The notes: generated by a model from the letters alone, not told the origin. A DNA stretch of 64,000 nt from Mycobacterium sp. (GCA_025966225.1 JAOPVI010000086.1:33772-97771); one strand, 5' to 3'; shown: positions 1 through 11,686, numbered from the stretch's first letter. Numbers and translations are program-made.

Positions 1-2
1 AC

Positions 3-593
3 TACGAGCGCATCGAGCCCGTGGCGGAGTCGTTCCCCGACGACCTCGACCCGCGCATCGACCTTCGCGAGGCCGACCTGGAGCCCGGCCAGAGGTGGAC
101 CGGCTTCCACGCGTTGGAGAAGCAGCTGTGGGCCACCGGGTTGCAGCCCGACGCCAACGCGCTCGCCGACCAGCTGATGAAGGACGTCAACGAGCTCGCG
201 GCGGGAGTGAAGGCCGCGAACTGGACCATCGACTCCACCCGGATCGCCGGTGGCGCACAGGGCCTGCTCGATGAAGTCTCGGCCCGCAAGATCAGTGGTG
301 AGGAAGACATCTTCAGCCACACCGACCTCTGGGACTTCCAGGCCAACGTCGACGGCTCGCAGACCGCGGTCGCATCGGTGCGGCCGATCCTCGACGAGCG
401 CCACGCCGACCTCGGCAAGCGCGTGGAAACGCAGTTCGCTGCCGTCGACGCGCTGTTGGCCAAGTACCGTCAGGGCGACGGATTCGTGTTGTACGACAAG
501 GTGTCCGAGCCTCAGCGCCAAGAGCTTTCGCGCGCGATCGATGCCTTGTCAAAGGAGGTCAGCCAGGTGCAGGGTGTCATCGCTCCCCAGTAA
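3..593 (+). CDS. efeO: EfeO/EfeM-type iron uptake protein, C-terminal part (5' truncated by window edge)
   Basis: Open frame runs in from the left edge; protein (ERIEPVAESFPDDLDPRIDLREADL...WTGFHALEKQLW) resembles the EfeO peptidase-M75-like domain; followed directly by a Dyp-type peroxidase as in efeUOB operons. Confidence 0.85.
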   Translation, partial: YERIEPVAESFPDDLDPRIDLREADLEPGQRWTGFHALEKQLWATGLQPDANALADQLMKDVNELAAGVKAANWTIDSTRIAGGAQGLLDEVSARKISGEEDIFSHTDLWDFQANVDGSQTAVASVRPILDERHADLGKRVETQFAAVDALLAKYRQGDGFVLYDKVSEPQRQELSRAIDALSKEVSQVQGVIAPQ

Positions 594-1884
594 TCCAGAG
601 CCCGCAGCCGATCAGCAACGCACGGGTTTCACCCGCCGCAAGCTGATCGGCGCGGCAGGAGTCGGCGCCGCCGTCGTCGGGGCCGCCAGCGCAGGCGCGC
701 TGGCGGGCCGTGCGGCGGCGGTTCAGCCGTCGTCGGGCCAGCTCGAGGGTCCCGTGCCGTTCCGCGGCGAGCGGCAGGCCGGGATCATCACCGAGGCCCA
801 GGACCGCATGCACTTCTGCACGTTCGACGTCACCACGGAGTCGAAGACGGATTTGATTGCGATGCTGCAGGAGTGGACGCTCATGGCCGAGCGGATGACT
901 CGCGGCGAAGAGGCGTTCACGGACGGCGCCGTCGGACTCAACCCGTACGCACCCCCGTCGGACACCGGCGAGGCGCTTGGACTGCCCCCGTCGCAACTCA
1001 CCCTGACCATCGGCTTCGGCCCGTCGTTCTTCGTCAAGGACGGCAAGGACAGGTTCGGTATCGCCGCGCAGAAACCCGCGTTGTTGGCGGACCTGCCCAA
1101 GTTCCCCAACGAAACCATGGATGCGGCCCGCAGCGGCGGCGACATCGTCGTGCAGGCGTGCGCCAACGACCCTCAGGTCGCCGTCCACGCCATCCGCAAC
1201 CTGGCCCGGGTGGCGTTCGGCGTGGCCGCCGTCAAGTACTCCCAACTGGGCTTCGGGCGCACGTCCTCGACCACTCGCGACCAGGCCACCCCGCGAAATC
1301 TGTTCGGGTTCAAGGACGGCACCAACAACCTCAAGGCCGACGAGACCGACAAACTGAACAGTCAGGTTTGGGTTGCCGACGGGGACGGGCCAGGCTGGCT
1401 AACGGGCGGCGCGTACATGATCACCCGGCGGATCCGGATGCGGATCGAGAGCTGGGATCGCACAACGCTTCTCGAGCAGGAGCGGGTGATCGGGCGACAG
1501 AAGGGCAGCGGTGCTCCAAACGGCCTGACACAAGAGTTCCAGGAACTGAACTTCGACATCGTCGACGACGAGAAGACCCCGTTGATCGACACGGACGCCC
1601 ACGTCCGACTGGCCTCGCCGCAACATCTCGGCGGTATCGAGATACTCCGTCGCGGATACAACTTCACCGACGGCACAGATGGTTTCGGCCACCTCGACGC
1701 AGGGCTCTTCTTCATCGCGTTCGTCCGCAATCCGGCGAAACAGTTCATTCCGATGCAGATGGAACTGTCTCGCCGCGACGCGCTCAACGAGTACATCACC
1801 CACACCGGCACGGGCATCTTCGCGTGCCCGCCAGGATTGGGCGATGGTTCCTCGACCTACTGGGGTTCGACGCTCTTCGCCTGA
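574..1884 (+). CDS. efeB: EfeB, Tat-exported Dyp-type heme peroxidase/deferrochelatase
   Basis: GTG at 574 preceded by AAAGGAGG; Tat motif TRRKLIGAAGVGAAVVGAASAGALAG; Dyp-peroxidase features (FGFKDGTNN, GGAYMITRRIRM). Confidence 0.9.
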   Translation: MSSLPSNPEPAADQQRTGFTRRKLIGAAGVGAAVVGAASAGALAGRAAAVQPSSGQLEGPVPFRGERQAGIITEAQDRMHFCTFDVTTESKTDLIAMLQEWTLMAERMTRGEEAFTDGAVGLNPYAPPSDTGEALGLPPSQLTLTIGFGPSFFVKDGKDRFGIAAQKPALLADLPKFPNETMDAARSGGDIVVQACANDPQVAVHAIRNLARVAFGVAAVKYSQLGFGRTSSTTRDQATPRNLFGFKDGTNNLKADETDKLNSQVWVADGDGPGWLTGGAYMITRRIRMRIESWDRTTLLEQERVIGRQKGSGAPNGLTQEFQELNFDIVDDEKTPLIDTDAHVRLASPQHLGGIEILRRGYNFTDGTDGFGHLDAGLFFIAFVRNPAKQFIPMQMELSRRDALNEYITHTGTGIFACPPGLGDGSSTYWGSTLFA

Positions 1885-2990
1885 GCCACGGCGTCTTCCT
1901 CGGCAGCTTCGTCCGTCACTTCGTCGGGTACCTCGGCCTCGTCGACGGCGTCTTCGTCGGCCTCCGACTCGAGTTCGAGTTCGGGTTCGAGTTGGGGTTC
2001 GGGTTCGAGTTCGAGTTCGAGTTGGGGCTCGGGTTCGGGCTCGGCAGGCGATTCGGCCACCAGCGTCGGCCAGTGCGCCCGCCACTCCTCTTCGGAGACC
2101 GTTCCGAGTTGCGAGATGTCGAGTACCTCCGGCATGTCCTCACCCCGCCGACTGGCGGCGATCGAGTACTCGACCTTGCGGACCGTGTCCATGAATTCCA
2201 GGGTCACCGAACGCAGCGCATTCTCGGCGTCGCCGCCAACCCCCACCTCGATGGACACCATTTCGTCCGGAACGAGGTCTGCCGGTACGCCCGCGGCGAC
2301 GACCCGTTCGTAGACCTTCTGCGTCAGGGCAAGGGCGGGCTGGCCCGTCGGCACGTCATCCATCGACGAACTACGCGGCTTCTCCTGCGCCTTGCGTTCC
2401 TCCCACTGCGCGAGCTGCTGTTCGAGCGAAATCGGCTCTCCGGCAAGGACGCCGGGCACGCGGTGGACGAGTTTGCGCACCAATGAGTCGGCCACGTCGT
2501 CGATGTTGAACGGCAGCAGCGTGGAGTCCTCGGCGATGCGGGAGTGAAACAGCACCTGCAGCAGTACGTCGCCGAGCTCCTCGCGCAATTGCTGGGCATC
2601 ACCTCCACGCACTGCGTCGAAGAGCTCGTAGGTCTCCTCGAGCAGATAGCGACGCAGCGAATCGTGGGTCTGTTCGCTCTCCCACGGGCCGCTGGTGCGG
2701 AGCTTGTCCATCAGGGCCACCGCGTCGATCAACCGATCCCCAGGCTGCGGGCCCGGAGCCGTGATCAGCGCCTCCCCCGCGGCCAGGCGCGCGGTGACCT
2801 GCGGATGGTCGGGATCGGACGACAGCAGCACCGGGGCGTCCTCGCCGTCGTGGGACGGTCGGGCCGCAGGCAAGGACCACGGCACGCGGACGGGCATCTC
2901 CTCGGTGTACTGAACGTCGCCAGCCAGCAACCCGATGGCCTCGACTGGGACCAGCGATGGGCGGCGCGGATCGACCAGGACGACCGTCAC
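1857..2990 (-). CDS. mazG: Nucleoside triphosphate pyrophosphohydrolase MazG with long acidic C-terminal tail
   Basis: MTVVLVDPRRPSLVPVEAI start; MazG core LRRYLLEETYELFDAVRGGDAQQLREELGDVLLQVLFHSRIAE; lies 20 bp downstream of mfd on the same strand. GTG start at 2990 preferred to the ORF-track start at 3053. Confidence 0.9.
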   Translation of the reverse strand: MTVVLVDPRRPSLVPVEAIGLLAGDVQYTEEMPVRVPWSLPAARPSHDGEDAPVLLSSDPDHPQVTARLAAGEALITAPGPQPGDRLIDAVALMDKLRTSGPWESEQTHDSLRRYLLEETYELFDAVRGGDAQQLREELGDVLLQVLFHSRIAEDSTLLPFNIDDVADSLVRKLVHRVPGVLAGEPISLEQQLAQWEERKAQEKPRSSSMDDVPTGQPALALTQKVYERVVAAGVPADLVPDEMVSIEVGVGGDAENALRSVTLEFMDTVRKVEYSIAASRRGEDMPEVLDISQLGTVSEEEWRAHWPTLVAESPAEPEPEPQLELELEPEPQLEPELELESEADEDAVDEAEVPDEVTDEAAEEDAVAQAKSVEPQ

Positions 2991-3009
2991 CGGCCTTGCC
3001 GCCGCTCGT

Positions 3010-6000
3010 TCATGAGGTCCCTTTGTCGTTCGCGCGAACGATAGTCGTGTCACTGGCTCCGAGGTCGGTTATATCAACTTCTGTCTGGGGTTTTCCATCT
3101 AGCGCAAGAAGCAAACCAGCCACGACCCGCAGCAATTCCACGTCACGCAACCGCGGTGCGCCGATGCCGTTGCCCGTTCGCGGGATCGGCATCGCGATGG
3201 TCGACGTCGTGGCGCGGTAGGTTGCGCCGGGGTACATCCGCTTGAGGCGTAGTTGCTGGGAGTCCATCAGCGTGAGCGGGGATACGCGCAGCGTCGACTC
3301 CGAGGCGGCGGTGACCTCGGTGACGCCGTACTCGCGGCACAGCAGCCGAAGCCGGGCCATCGCGACCAGCCGACGGGCGGGTTCGGGCAACTCTCCGTAC
3401 CGGTCGACCAGTTCGTCGACGACGGCCGAGATCCCCGGCCCGTCCGATGCCGCCGCCAGCCTGCGGTAACCCTCGAGTCGGAGCCGGTCGCTTCCGATGT
3501 AGTCCGGCGGCAGGTGCGCGTCGACGGGCAGATCGATACGGACGTCCTTCGGTTCCTCTACTGCGGCAATGGTTTTACCGTCGACGGCGGCGCGGTAGGC
3601 CTCCACGGCCTCGCCCACCAGCCGGATGTAGAGGTCGAAGCCAACCCCGGCGACGTGGCCGGACTGCTCGATGCCCAGCACGTTTCCGGCTCCGCGGATT
3701 TCGAGGTCCTTCATGGCCACGGCCATCCCGGCACCCAGCTCGTTGTTCTGCGCGATCGTCGCCAGCCGGTCGTAGGCGGTCTCGGTCAGCGGCACCTCCG
3801 GCGGATAGAGGAAGTAGGCATAGCCGCGCTCCCGGCTGCGACCCACCCGACCCCGCAGCTGATGTAGCTGCGAAAGCCCGAACGTGTCGGACCGCTCGAC
3901 GATCAGCGTGTTCGCATTGGAGATGTCGAGGCCGGTCTCCACGATGGTCGTGCAGACGAGGATGTCGTATTCGCGGCTCCAGAAGCCCTCGACCGTGCGT
4001 TCCAATCGGTCCTCTGGCATCTGGCCGTGCGCGACGACGACGCGGGCTTCCGGCACCAACGCCCTGATCCGGGCGGCTGCGGCGTCGATCGACTTGACGC
4101 GGTTGTGGATGTAGAACACCTGACCGTCGCGGAGCAGTTCGCGGCGCAGTGCCGCCGCCACCTGCTTGTCGTCCTGCGGTCCGACGAAGGTGAGCACCGG
4201 AAAGCGCTCCTCCGGCGGGGTCAGGATGGTCGACATCTCGCGAATGCCCGCCAAGCTCATTTCCAGGGTGCGCGGGATCGGCGTGGCGCTCATCGTGAGT
4301 ACGTCGACGTGGATGCGCATCGCCTTGATGTGCTCCTTGTGCTCGACGCCGAAGCGCTGCTCCTCGTCGACGACCACCAGCCCGAGGTCCTTCCAGGTGA
4401 CGCCCGTCTGGATCAGCCGGTGGGTGCCGATCACGATGTCGACCGATCCGTCGGCCATGCCCGCGAGCACCTTGCGCGATTCGGCGGGGTCGGTGAACCG
4501 CGACAGCCCCTTCACAGTCACGGGGAAACCGGCCATGCGCTGGGAGAACGTCTGCAGGTGCTGGTCGGCCAACAACGTCGTCGGCACCAGTACGGCGACC
4601 TGCTTACCGTCCTGCACGGCCTTGAACGCCGCACGCACCGCAATCTCGGTCTTGCCGTACCCGACGTCGCCACAGATGACCCTGTCCATCGGGACGGCCT
4701 TCTCCATGTCGTTCTTGACCTCGGTGATGGCGGTCAGCTGGTCCATCGTCTCGGTGAACCCGAACGCATCCTCCATCTCGGCCTGCCACGGCGTGTCCGG
4801 CCCGAACGCGTGTCCAGGCGACGCGTGCCGCTTGGCGTAGAGCGAGACGAGTTCGCCTGCGATCTCCCTGACCGCGCGGCGGGCCTTGGTCTTGGTGTTC
4901 GCCCAGTCGCTGCCGCCGAGCCTGCTCAACGTCGGCTCGGCACCGCCGACATAGCGCGACAGCTGATCCAGCGAGTCCATCGGCACGAACAACTTGTCCG
5001 ATCCGCCACCCCGCCTGCTGGACCCGTACTCCAGCACCAGGTACTCGCGCCTGGCGCCGCCGACGATGCGTTCGGACATCTCCACGAACCGGCCGATGCC
5101 GTGCTGATCGTGGACGACCATGTCGCCTGCCGTCAGCGCGAGCGGGTCCACGACGTTGCGCCGCTTTGCCGCCAGCCGCTTGCCCTCGGGCGCCGTCGCC
5201 CGGTTGCCGGTCAGGTCGGACTCGGTGAACACGACGAGGTTCGCACCAGGCACGATCACGCCGTCGTGCAGCGGACCCTTGAGCACGCCGACGACACCGG
5301 GCTTCGGCGTGGCGCCGGGCTCCAACATCGTTGCGGGGATGTCGGATTCGCCAAGTTGCTCGACGACGCGATGCGCGGTGCCGGTGCCGGGTGCCACGAT
5401 CGCAGCGAGCCCACCCGTCGCGACGTGAGCTCTCAGCATCGCGAACATCTCGTCAAGGTCCTGGACGTGTCCGCGTGCCGATGGCGCAGCACGCACGTCG
5501 ACCTCGAGTGCCGATTCGTCGGCGAGCTGACTCAACGTCCACCACGCGTGTCCGCGCTCGCGGGCACCGGAGCGCACCTCTTCGAGCTCACGGAAACCCG
5601 AGCCACCGAGATGCTCGACGTCGATGGGGGCGTCCCCGCCGATCGCCGCCACCGACCACGACGCCTCTAGGAACTCCTTGCCCGTCTTGATCAGGTCGGC
5701 CGCTCTGGTGCGCACCTTCTCGGGGTCGCAGACGAGCACCGGCGTGCCTGCGGGTAGCTGGTCGTACAGCAGCGCGGGTTCGGTCGGCCGCAACACCGGG
5801 AGCAGCGCCTCCATGCCGTCGACGGGGATGCCGTCGGCAAGCTTGGCAAGCATCTCGCCGACGGTGCCCGTGATCCGGTTGTCGCGCGCGGGCAGGTCAA
5901 CCGCAAGGGCCGCGGCGCGCTCGCGCACGTCGTCGGTGAGCAGTAGCTCCCGACACGGCACCGCGACCACCGTGTCGAGCTCGACCTCGGGGATGGAGCG

Positions 6001-6690
6001 CTGATCGGCGACGGAGAACATCCGCAGCTCGGTCACCTCGTCACCCCAGAACTCGGCGCGGACCGGATGTTCGGCGGTCGGCGGGAACACGTCGAGGATG
6101 CCGCCGCGCACCGCGAACTCGCCCCGCTTGCCGACCATGTCGACGCGGGTATACGCCAGTTCCACCAGCCGGACGATCACGCCCTCGAAGCCCCCGTGCA
6201 GGTCGACTTCCGACCCGACCGTCAGGGTGACCGGTTCGATGTCGGCGAGGCCGGGCGCCATCGGCTGCAGAAGCGAACGCGCCGTGGTGACGACGACCCG
6301 CAACGGCGCACCCAGCCGCGCGTCGTCGGGACGGGCCAACCGACGCAACACCAGCAGCCGCGCTCCGACCGTTTCCACACCAGGTGAGAGCCGCTCGTGG
6401 GGCAGCGTCTCCCACGAAGGGAACAGCGCGACGGCGTCGCCGAGCACGGCGCGCAATTCCGCGGTCAGGTCGTCGGCCTCGCGTCCGGTGGCGGTGACGA
6501 CGAGCAGCGGCCCGGCCTGCGCCAGCGCCGCGGCGACGAACAGCCGTGCACTGGCCGGCCCGACGAGCGCGGCCCCATCCGCGTCACCTGCGGTCCGATC
6601 CTTCAGATCGGCGAACGTCGGAGCAGTCAACGCCAGTTCGACGAGCCCGGCAATCGGGGTCTGGACATGGATATGCCCCGGTGCGGTCAT
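3010..6690 (-). CDS. mfd: Transcription-repair coupling factor
   Basis: 1226 aa; helicase motifs ([62 protein letters not shown]), CarD-like RID and TRCF C-terminal domain. Confidence 0.98.
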   Translation of the reverse strand: MTAPGHIHVQTPIAGLVELALTAPTFADLKDRTAGDADGAALVGPASARLFVAAALAQAGPLLVVTATGREADDLTAELRAVLGDAVALFPSWETLPHERLSPGVETVGARLLVLRRLARPDDARLGAPLRVVVTTARSLLQPMAPGLADIEPVTLTVGSEVDLHGGFEGVIVRLVELAYTRVDMVGKRGEFAVRGGILDVFPPTAEHPVRAEFWGDEVTELRMFSVADQRSIPEVELDTVVAVPCRELLLTDDVRERAAALAVDLPARDNRITGTVGEMLAKLADGIPVDGMEALLPVLRPTEPALLYDQLPAGTPVLVCDPEKVRTRAADLIKTGKEFLEASWSVAAIGGDAPIDVEHLGGSGFRELEEVRSGARERGHAWWTLSQLADESALEVDVRAAPSARGHVQDLDEMFAMLRAHVATGGLAAIVAPGTGTAHRVVEQLGESDIPATMLEPGATPKPGVVGVLKGPLHDGVIVPGANLVVFTESDLTGNRATAPEGKRLAAKRRNVVDPLALTAGDMVVHDQHGIGRFVEMSERIVGGARREYLVLEYGSSRRGGGSDKLFVPMDSLDQLSRYVGGAEPTLSRLGGSDWANTKTKARRAVREIAGELVSLYAKRHASPGHAFGPDTPWQAEMEDAFGFTETMDQLTAITEVKNDMEKAVPMDRVICGDVGYGKTEIAVRAAFKAVQDGKQVAVLVPTTLLADQHLQTFSQRMAGFPVTVKGLSRFTDPAESRKVLAGMADGSVDIVIGTHRLIQTGVTWKDLGLVVVDEEQRFGVEHKEHIKAMRIHVDVLTMSATPIPRTLEMSLAGIREMSTILTPPEERFPVLTFVGPQDDKQVAAALRRELLRDGQVFYIHNRVKSIDAAAARIRALVPEARVVVAHGQMPEDRLERTVEGFWSREYDILVCTTIVETGLDISNANTLIVERSDTFGLSQLHQLRGRVGRSRERGYAYFLYPPEVPLTETAYDRLATIAQNNELGAGMAVAMKDLEIRGAGNVLGIEQSGHVAGVGFDLYIRLVGEAVEAYRAAVDGKTIAAVEEPKDVRIDLPVDAHLPPDYIGSDRLRLEGYRRLAAASDGPGISAVVDELVDRYGELPEPARRLVAMARLRLLCREYGVTEVTAASESTLRVSPLTLMDSQQLRLKRMYPGATYRATTSTIAMPIPRTGNGIGAPRLRDVELLRVVAGLLLALDGKPQTEVDITDLGASDTTIVRANDKGTS

Positions 6691-6797
6691 GATGACCCCA
6701 GTCTAGGAGGCGGGCTTCCGTCAAAACTCGGCCGCCCGGCGTCAAGAGGCCGCCAAGATCGTCGCGCACCGCCTTCCGCGCGCGCACGGTGGTCGAC

Positions 6798-8195
6798 ATG
6801 ACACTTCTCGATTCGTTGCCGTCGCTGCACCGGGCCGCCCCGATGCGCATCGATGCCGGCATCTGGCCCATTACCGCGCAGGTGGACGTCGCCGGCCGGT
6901 TGTGCGTCGGCGGAGTCAGCCTCTGCGAGCTCGCCGACCAGTACGGCACCCCGTCCTACGTCATCGACGAAGCTGACTTTCGGTATCGCGCACGCCGCTA
7001 CCGGACGACCATGCGTGGCACCCGGATCGTCTACGCAGGCAAGGCCTTGCTGACCACCGAGGTGGCCCGTTGGGTGTCCGACGAAGGCCTCGGGTTGGAC
7101 GTCTGCTCGCCAGGTGAGCTCGCCGTCGCCCTTGCCGCGGGCGTCGACCCGCGCAGCATCGTCGTGCACGGCAACGCAAAGTCGACGAGCGACCTCAAGT
7201 CGGCCGCGGCGGCAGGCGTCGGCCGCATCGTGATCGACAGCGGCACCGAAATCGCGTTGATGGCCAGCCAGCTTCGCACTACGCGACAGGTGCTCGTCCG
7301 CATCACCCCCGACGTCGACATCCACGGGCACGCCGCGGTCACCACTGGAATCACCGATCAGAAGTTCGGGTTCGCCATCGCAGGCGGCGACGCCATGATG
7401 GCCGCAAGGCGCGTGCTCGACCAACCGATGCTGCAGCTCGTCGGCCTTCACTTCCACCTCGGCTCCCAAGTCACAGCTCCCGACGCGTACGGCGAGGCGA
7501 TTCGACGCACCATCGCGCTCATGGCGGACATCAGGACCCGATACGGCGTCGTGCTGCCTGAGTTGAACATCGGTGGAGGACACGGTGTTCCCTACGTCAC
7601 GGGCGACGACGAACTCGACCTCGTCGAGCTCGCCGACGTCATCGACGACGCGCTCGACGAAGCGTGCGCCGCCGAGCGCTACCCGCGCCCGATGATCGTC
7701 GTCGAGCCGGGCCGGGCGCTCAGCGCCCGCGCCGGGGTGACGTGTTACCGCGTGGCGTCGATAAAGACCCAGCCTGGCGGCCACACTTTCGTCGCCGTCG
7801 ATGGCGGGATGGGCGACAACCCACGGGTGGCGCTGTACGGGGCTCGCTACACCGTCGCCATCGCCAACCGCCATCCGCTCGGCCCGACCAAGCCCGTCAC
7901 AGTGGTCGGAAGGTATTGCGAGGCCGGCGACGTCATCGCTCGTGACGTCTTGCTGCCAACCGACCTGCATCCAGGAGATCTGCTTGCGGTGGCCTGCACG
8001 GGCGCCTACCACCACAGCATGGCGTCGACGTTCAACATGGTGGGCCGTCCACCGGTCGTGGCAGTGCGTTACGGGCGGGCACGCCTGCTGGTAAGGCGCG
8101 AAACGACCGACGACCTGCTGCTTCGCGAGGTCGCTACTCCTCGTGAAGGACGGGATCGGACTCCAGATGCGTCAACCCGTTCCACATCAGATTGA
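6798..8195 (+). CDS. Diaminopimelate decarboxylase-like PLP enzyme (LysA family)
   Basis: LysA-family motifs VYAGKALLTTEVARWVSDEGLGLDVCSPGELAVAL, ELNIGGGHGVPY, CEAGDVIARDVLLP. Confidence 0.85.
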   Translation: MTLLDSLPSLHRAAPMRIDAGIWPITAQVDVAGRLCVGGVSLCELADQYGTPSYVIDEADFRYRARRYRTTMRGTRIVYAGKALLTTEVARWVSDEGLGLDVCSPGELAVALAAGVDPRSIVVHGNAKSTSDLKSAAAAGVGRIVIDSGTEIALMASQLRTTRQVLVRITPDVDIHGHAAVTTGITDQKFGFAIAGGDAMMAARRVLDQPMLQLVGLHFHLGSQVTAPDAYGEAIRRTIALMADIRTRYGVVLPELNIGGGHGVPYVTGDDELDLVELADVIDDALDEACAAERYPRPMIVVEPGRALSARAGVTCYRVASIKTQPGGHTFVAVDGGMGDNPRVALYGARYTVAIANRHPLGPTKPVTVVGRYCEAGDVIARDVLLPTDLHPGDLLAVACTGAYHHSMASTFNMVGRPPVVAVRYGRARLLVRRETTDDLLLREVATPREGRDRTPDASTRSTSD

Positions 8196-8769
8196 CCAGA
8201 TGGGCGGCGACCACTTCCTTCTTCGGTTCGCCGGTATCAAGCCACCACTGCGCCGTCATCGACACCGACCCCACCAGCGCCTGGGCGTACAGCGGTGCGA
8301 GCTCCGGGTCGAGCCCGCGGCGGGAGAAGTCGCCCGCGAGGATCGACGCCACCTGGCTGACGGCGTCGTTGAGCAGGCTGGAGTAGGTACCCGACGCGAT
8401 GCTGGCCGGGGAGTCGCGAATCAGGATGCGGAAGCCGTCGGTGCGTTCCTCGACGTAGGTGAGCAGGGCTAGGGCCACTCGTTCGACGCGCACCCGCGAG
8501 CGGTTGTTGGTCAGGGATGACGTGATTCCGTCGAGTAGGGCCGACATCTCGCGGTCGACGACGACGGCGTAGAGCCCTTCCTTGCCTCCGAAGTGTTCGT
8601 AGACAACGGGTTTGGAGACGCTGGCGCGTTGGGCGATCTCCTCGATCGAGGTCGCTTCGTAGCCGCGCTCGGCGAAAAGCGACTTCGCGATCTCGATCAG
8701 CTGCTGGCGGCGTTCGGTGCCAGTCATCCGCGCGCGGGGTGCACGCACTTCCTTTTCCGGCGCTGCCAC
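8134..8769 (-). CDS. TetR/AcrR family transcriptional regulator
   Basis: N-terminal TetR HTH: RRQQLIEIAKSLFAERGYEATSIEEIAQRASVSKPVVYEHFGGKEGLYAVV. Confidence 0.92.
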   Translation of the reverse strand: MAAPEKEVRAPRARMTGTERRQQLIEIAKSLFAERGYEATSIEEIAQRASVSKPVVYEHFGGKEGLYAVVVDREMSALLDGITSSLTNNRSRVRVERVALALLTYVEERTDGFRILIRDSPASIASGTYSSLLNDAVSQVASILAGDFSRRGLDPELAPLYAQALVGSVSMTAQWWLDTGEPKKEVVAAHLVNLMWNGLTHLESDPVLHEE

Positions 8770-8845
8770 GGCACTGAGCCTATTCCTCGGGTCGCTACGC
8801 TCCTACTCTCCGTGCCTAGGCGTTCGACTAAAGTCACACCCGCAG

Positions 8846-8917
8846 TCCGTCGTGGTGTAATCGGCAGCACTTCTGATTTTGGTTCAGACAGTTCAGGTTC
8901 GAGTCCTGGCGACGGAG
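8846..8917 (+). tRNA. tRNA-Gln (anticodon TTG)
   Basis: tccgtcgTGGTGTAATCGGCAGCACttctgattTTGgttcagACAGTTCAGGTTCGAGTCCTGGcgacgga; 7-bp acceptor stem pairs, GTTCGAGTC T-arm, CTGATTTTGGTTCAG anticodon arm. Confidence 0.96.
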
Positions 8918-9088
8918 CAGCGAAAACAGCCCGCGATCGCGAATTTGGCGACGCGACGCGCCGGGCAGCCGTCGCAGGATTCACAACCGGCGGCCCGGTC
9001 ACGCCTCCGGCGGCCCCGCTAGTTTGGTTTGACCGCGCACCTGCGGCGAGAATGGCGACGCTGGTGTCCGATCCTCGGGAGGTCTCAA

Positions 9089-10561
9089 ATGACGGCGGCA
9101 ACCGACACGGCCGTGCTGGTCCTGGCCGCAGGCGCGGGCACCCGGATGCGGTCCGACCTCAACAAGGTCCTGCACCCCCTCGCGGGCCGCAGCATGCTTG
9201 CGCACGCACTGCACGCGATCGCCAAGGTCGCCCCGCAGCACCTCGTCGTGGTGGTCGGCAGCGACCGGGAACGCGTCGGCGCCGCCGTCGTAGACCTGGC
9301 CGAGGACCTGGGCCGAAGCATCGACATCGCCGTTCAGGACGAGCCGCGCGGCACGGGCCACGCGGTCGCCTGCGCTCTGCCCTCGCTGCCCGCGGACTTC
9401 GCGGGCACCGTGGTCGTCACAACCGCAGACGTGCCGCTCATGGACTCCGACACCCTCGCCGAGCTGGTCAGCCGACACGGCGCCGCGGGCGCCTCGGCGA
9501 CGGTGCTCACCACGACGGTGCCGAACCCGACCGGCTACGGCCGCATCCTGCGGACGCAGGACGGCGAGGTCATCGGCATCGTGGAGCAGGCCGACGCCAC
9601 CACGTCGCAGCGCGCCATCCGCGAGGTCAACGCCGGCGTGTACGCGTTCGACGTCGCTGCCTTGCGCTCTGCGCTGAGCCAGCTGCGCTCCGACAACGCC
9701 CAGCAGGAGCTCTACCTGACCGATGCCATCGGCATCGTCCGCAGCGACGGCGGCATCGTCCGTGGCCAACACATCGACGACAGCGCGCTGGTCGCGGGCG
9801 TCAACGACCGCGTTCAGCTGGCCGAGCTCTCCGCCGAACTCAACCGCCGCATCGTCGCCACCCATCAGCGCGCTGGGGTCACGGTGATCGATCCGGGCAC
9901 CACCTGGATCGACGTCGACGTGACCATCGGGCGCGACACCGTCGTCCAGCCGGGCACACAGCTGCTCGGGTCGACTCGCATCGGAACGAAGTGCGTTGTA
10001 GGCCCCGACACGACGTTGACCGACGTATCCGTCGGCGACGGCGCGTCGGTGATCCGCACCCACGGCTGCTCGTCGGCGATCGGCGACGACGCGACCGTCG
10101 GCCCGTTCGCCTACCTGCGGCCAGGCACCCAGTTGGGATCCGACGGCAAGCTCGGCGCGTTCGTCGAGACCAAGAACGCCGTGATCGGCGCGGGTAGCAA
10201 GGTGCCGCACCTGACCTACGTCGGCGATGCCGACATCGGCGAGCACACCAACATCGGTGCGTCCAGCGTGTTCGTCAACTACGACGGAGAGACCAAGCGC
10301 CGCACCACGATTGGCTCGCATGTGCGCACCGGCTCCGACACGATGTTCGTCGCCCCGGTCACCATCGGCGACGGCGCCTACACGGGCGCGGGCACCGTCG
10401 TCCGCGACGACGTCCCGCCTGGCGCCCTTGCGGTGTCAGCCGGTCCCCAACGCAACATCGAGGGTTGGGTGGAGCGCAAACGGCCGCAAAGTGCGGCGGC
10501 GGAAGCGGCCCGCAAAGCGGCCACCACCCCCGAATCCGGGGGCGCCGGCGACGCCGAGTGA
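9089..10561 (+). CDS. glmU: Bifunctional UDP-GlcNAc pyrophosphorylase / glucosamine-1-phosphate N-acetyltransferase
   Basis: [28 protein letters not shown]; left-handed beta-helix acetyltransferase domain in C-terminal half. Confidence 0.97.
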   Translation: MTAATDTAVLVLAAGAGTRMRSDLNKVLHPLAGRSMLAHALHAIAKVAPQHLVVVVGSDRERVGAAVVDLAEDLGRSIDIAVQDEPRGTGHAVACALPSLPADFAGTVVVTTADVPLMDSDTLAELVSRHGAAGASATVLTTTVPNPTGYGRILRTQDGEVIGIVEQADATTSQRAIREVNAGVYAFDVAALRSALSQLRSDNAQQELYLTDAIGIVRSDGGIVRGQHIDDSALVAGVNDRVQLAELSAELNRRIVATHQRAGVTVIDPGTTWIDVDVTIGRDTVVQPGTQLLGSTRIGTKCVVGPDTTLTDVSVGDGASVIRTHGCSSAIGDDATVGPFAYLRPGTQLGSDGKLGAFVETKNAVIGAGSKVPHLTYVGDADIGEHTNIGASSVFVNYDGETKRRTTIGSHVRTGSDTMFVAPVTIGDGAYTGAGTVVRDDVPPGALAVSAGPQRNIEGWVERKRPQSAAAEAARKAATTPESGGAGDAE

Positions 10562-10674
10562 AGGTGGTAGCCGGACGCCTTCCGTTGGCATTCTGGTAAC
10601 CCGGCATCGCGAAGCAGGAACCGCTACGTACGATTGCCCCCGTATCGCTCCCCGACCGCGAAGGCAGCACCACA

Positions 10675-11655
10675 GTGGGCACGGACTGGACCGACAACCG
10701 CAAGAACCTGATGCTGTTCTCTGGGCGCGCGCACCCGGAACTGGCCGAACAGGTCGCGAAGGAACTCGACGTCCAAGTGACGGCGCAGACCGCACGTGAC
10801 TTCGCCAACGGCGAGATCTTCGTGCGTTTCGACGAGTCGGTGCGAGGGTGCGACGCCTTCGTGCTGCAGAGCCACCCCGCGCCGCTGAACCACTGGCTGA
10901 TGGAACAGCTGATCATGATCGACGCGCTCAAGCGGGGTAGCGCCAAGCGCATCACGGCGATCCTGCCGTTCTATCCGTACGCCCGGCAGGACAAGAAGCA
11001 TCGCGGCCGCGAACCCATCTCGGCCCGCCTGGTCGCCGACCTGTACAAGACCGCGGGCGCCGACCGCATCGTCTCGGTCGATCTGCACACCGATCAGATC
11101 CAGGGTTTCTTCGACGGTCCGGTCGACCACATGCGGGGTCAGTCGCTGCTGTGCGGCTACATCGCCGACAACTACGCCGATCACGACATGGTCGTGGTCT
11201 CCCCCGACTCGGGCCGGGTGCGCGTCGCCGAGAAGTGGGCCGACGCGCTCGGCGGTGTTCCGCTCGCCTTCATCCACAAGACGCGTGACCCGCTGGTGCC
11301 CAACCAGGTGAAGTCGAACCGCGTCGTCGGCGACGTCCGCGGCAAGACCTGCATCCTCACCGACGACATGATCGACACCGGCGGCACCATCGCCGGAGCG
11401 GTCGAGCTACTCAAGAAGGACGGCGCCAAGGACGTCATCATCGCCGCCACGCACGGCGTGCTGTCCGGCCCCGCGCCGCAACGCCTGGCCGACTGCGGCG
11501 CCCGCGAGGTGATCGTCACGAACACCCTGCCGATCGGCGAGGACAAGATGTTCCCGCAGCTGACCGTCCTGTCGATCGCACCTTTACTGGCCAGCACCAT
11601 CCGCGCGGTGTTCGACAACGGCTCCGTCACCAGCCTGTTCGACGGGTCGGCGTAG
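10675..11655 (+). CDS. prs: Ribose-phosphate pyrophosphokinase
   Basis: MLFSGRAHPELAEQVAKELDV; DKKHRGREPISARLVADL; PRPP loop CILTDDMIDTGGTIAGA. Confidence 0.97.
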   Translation: MGTDWTDNRKNLMLFSGRAHPELAEQVAKELDVQVTAQTARDFANGEIFVRFDESVRGCDAFVLQSHPAPLNHWLMEQLIMIDALKRGSAKRITAILPFYPYARQDKKHRGREPISARLVADLYKTAGADRIVSVDLHTDQIQGFFDGPVDHMRGQSLLCGYIADNYADHDMVVVSPDSGRVRVAEKWADALGGVPLAFIHKTRDPLVPNQVKSNRVVGDVRGKTCILTDDMIDTGGTIAGAVELLKKDGAKDVIIAATHGVLSGPAPQRLADCGAREVIVTNTLPIGEDKMFPQLTVLSIAPLLASTIRAVFDNGSVTSLFDGSA

Positions 11656-11686
11656 TGGCGGCCGACGAGCGCTCGCGCGAGGAGCC

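Noticed and set aside
873-2486. Long plus-strand ORF (537 aa) overlapping efeB and mazG
   Set aside because: Arg/Gly/Pro-rich out-of-frame translation typical of GC-rich shadow ORFs; both efeB and mazG have clear homologous frames.
4027-5670. 547-aa plus-strand ORF antisense to mfd
   Set aside because: His/Asp/Arg-rich shadow ORF of a highly conserved gene; no domain motif.
6687-8015. 442-aa minus-strand ORF antisense to the LysA-like gene
   Set aside because: Composition-driven antisense frame; the plus-strand frame has LysA motifs.
8846-8917. tRNA-Gln as an integration site for a genomic island
   Set aside because: No integrase, direct repeat or phage gene was found beside the tRNA; flanking genes (TetR, glmU) match usual synteny.
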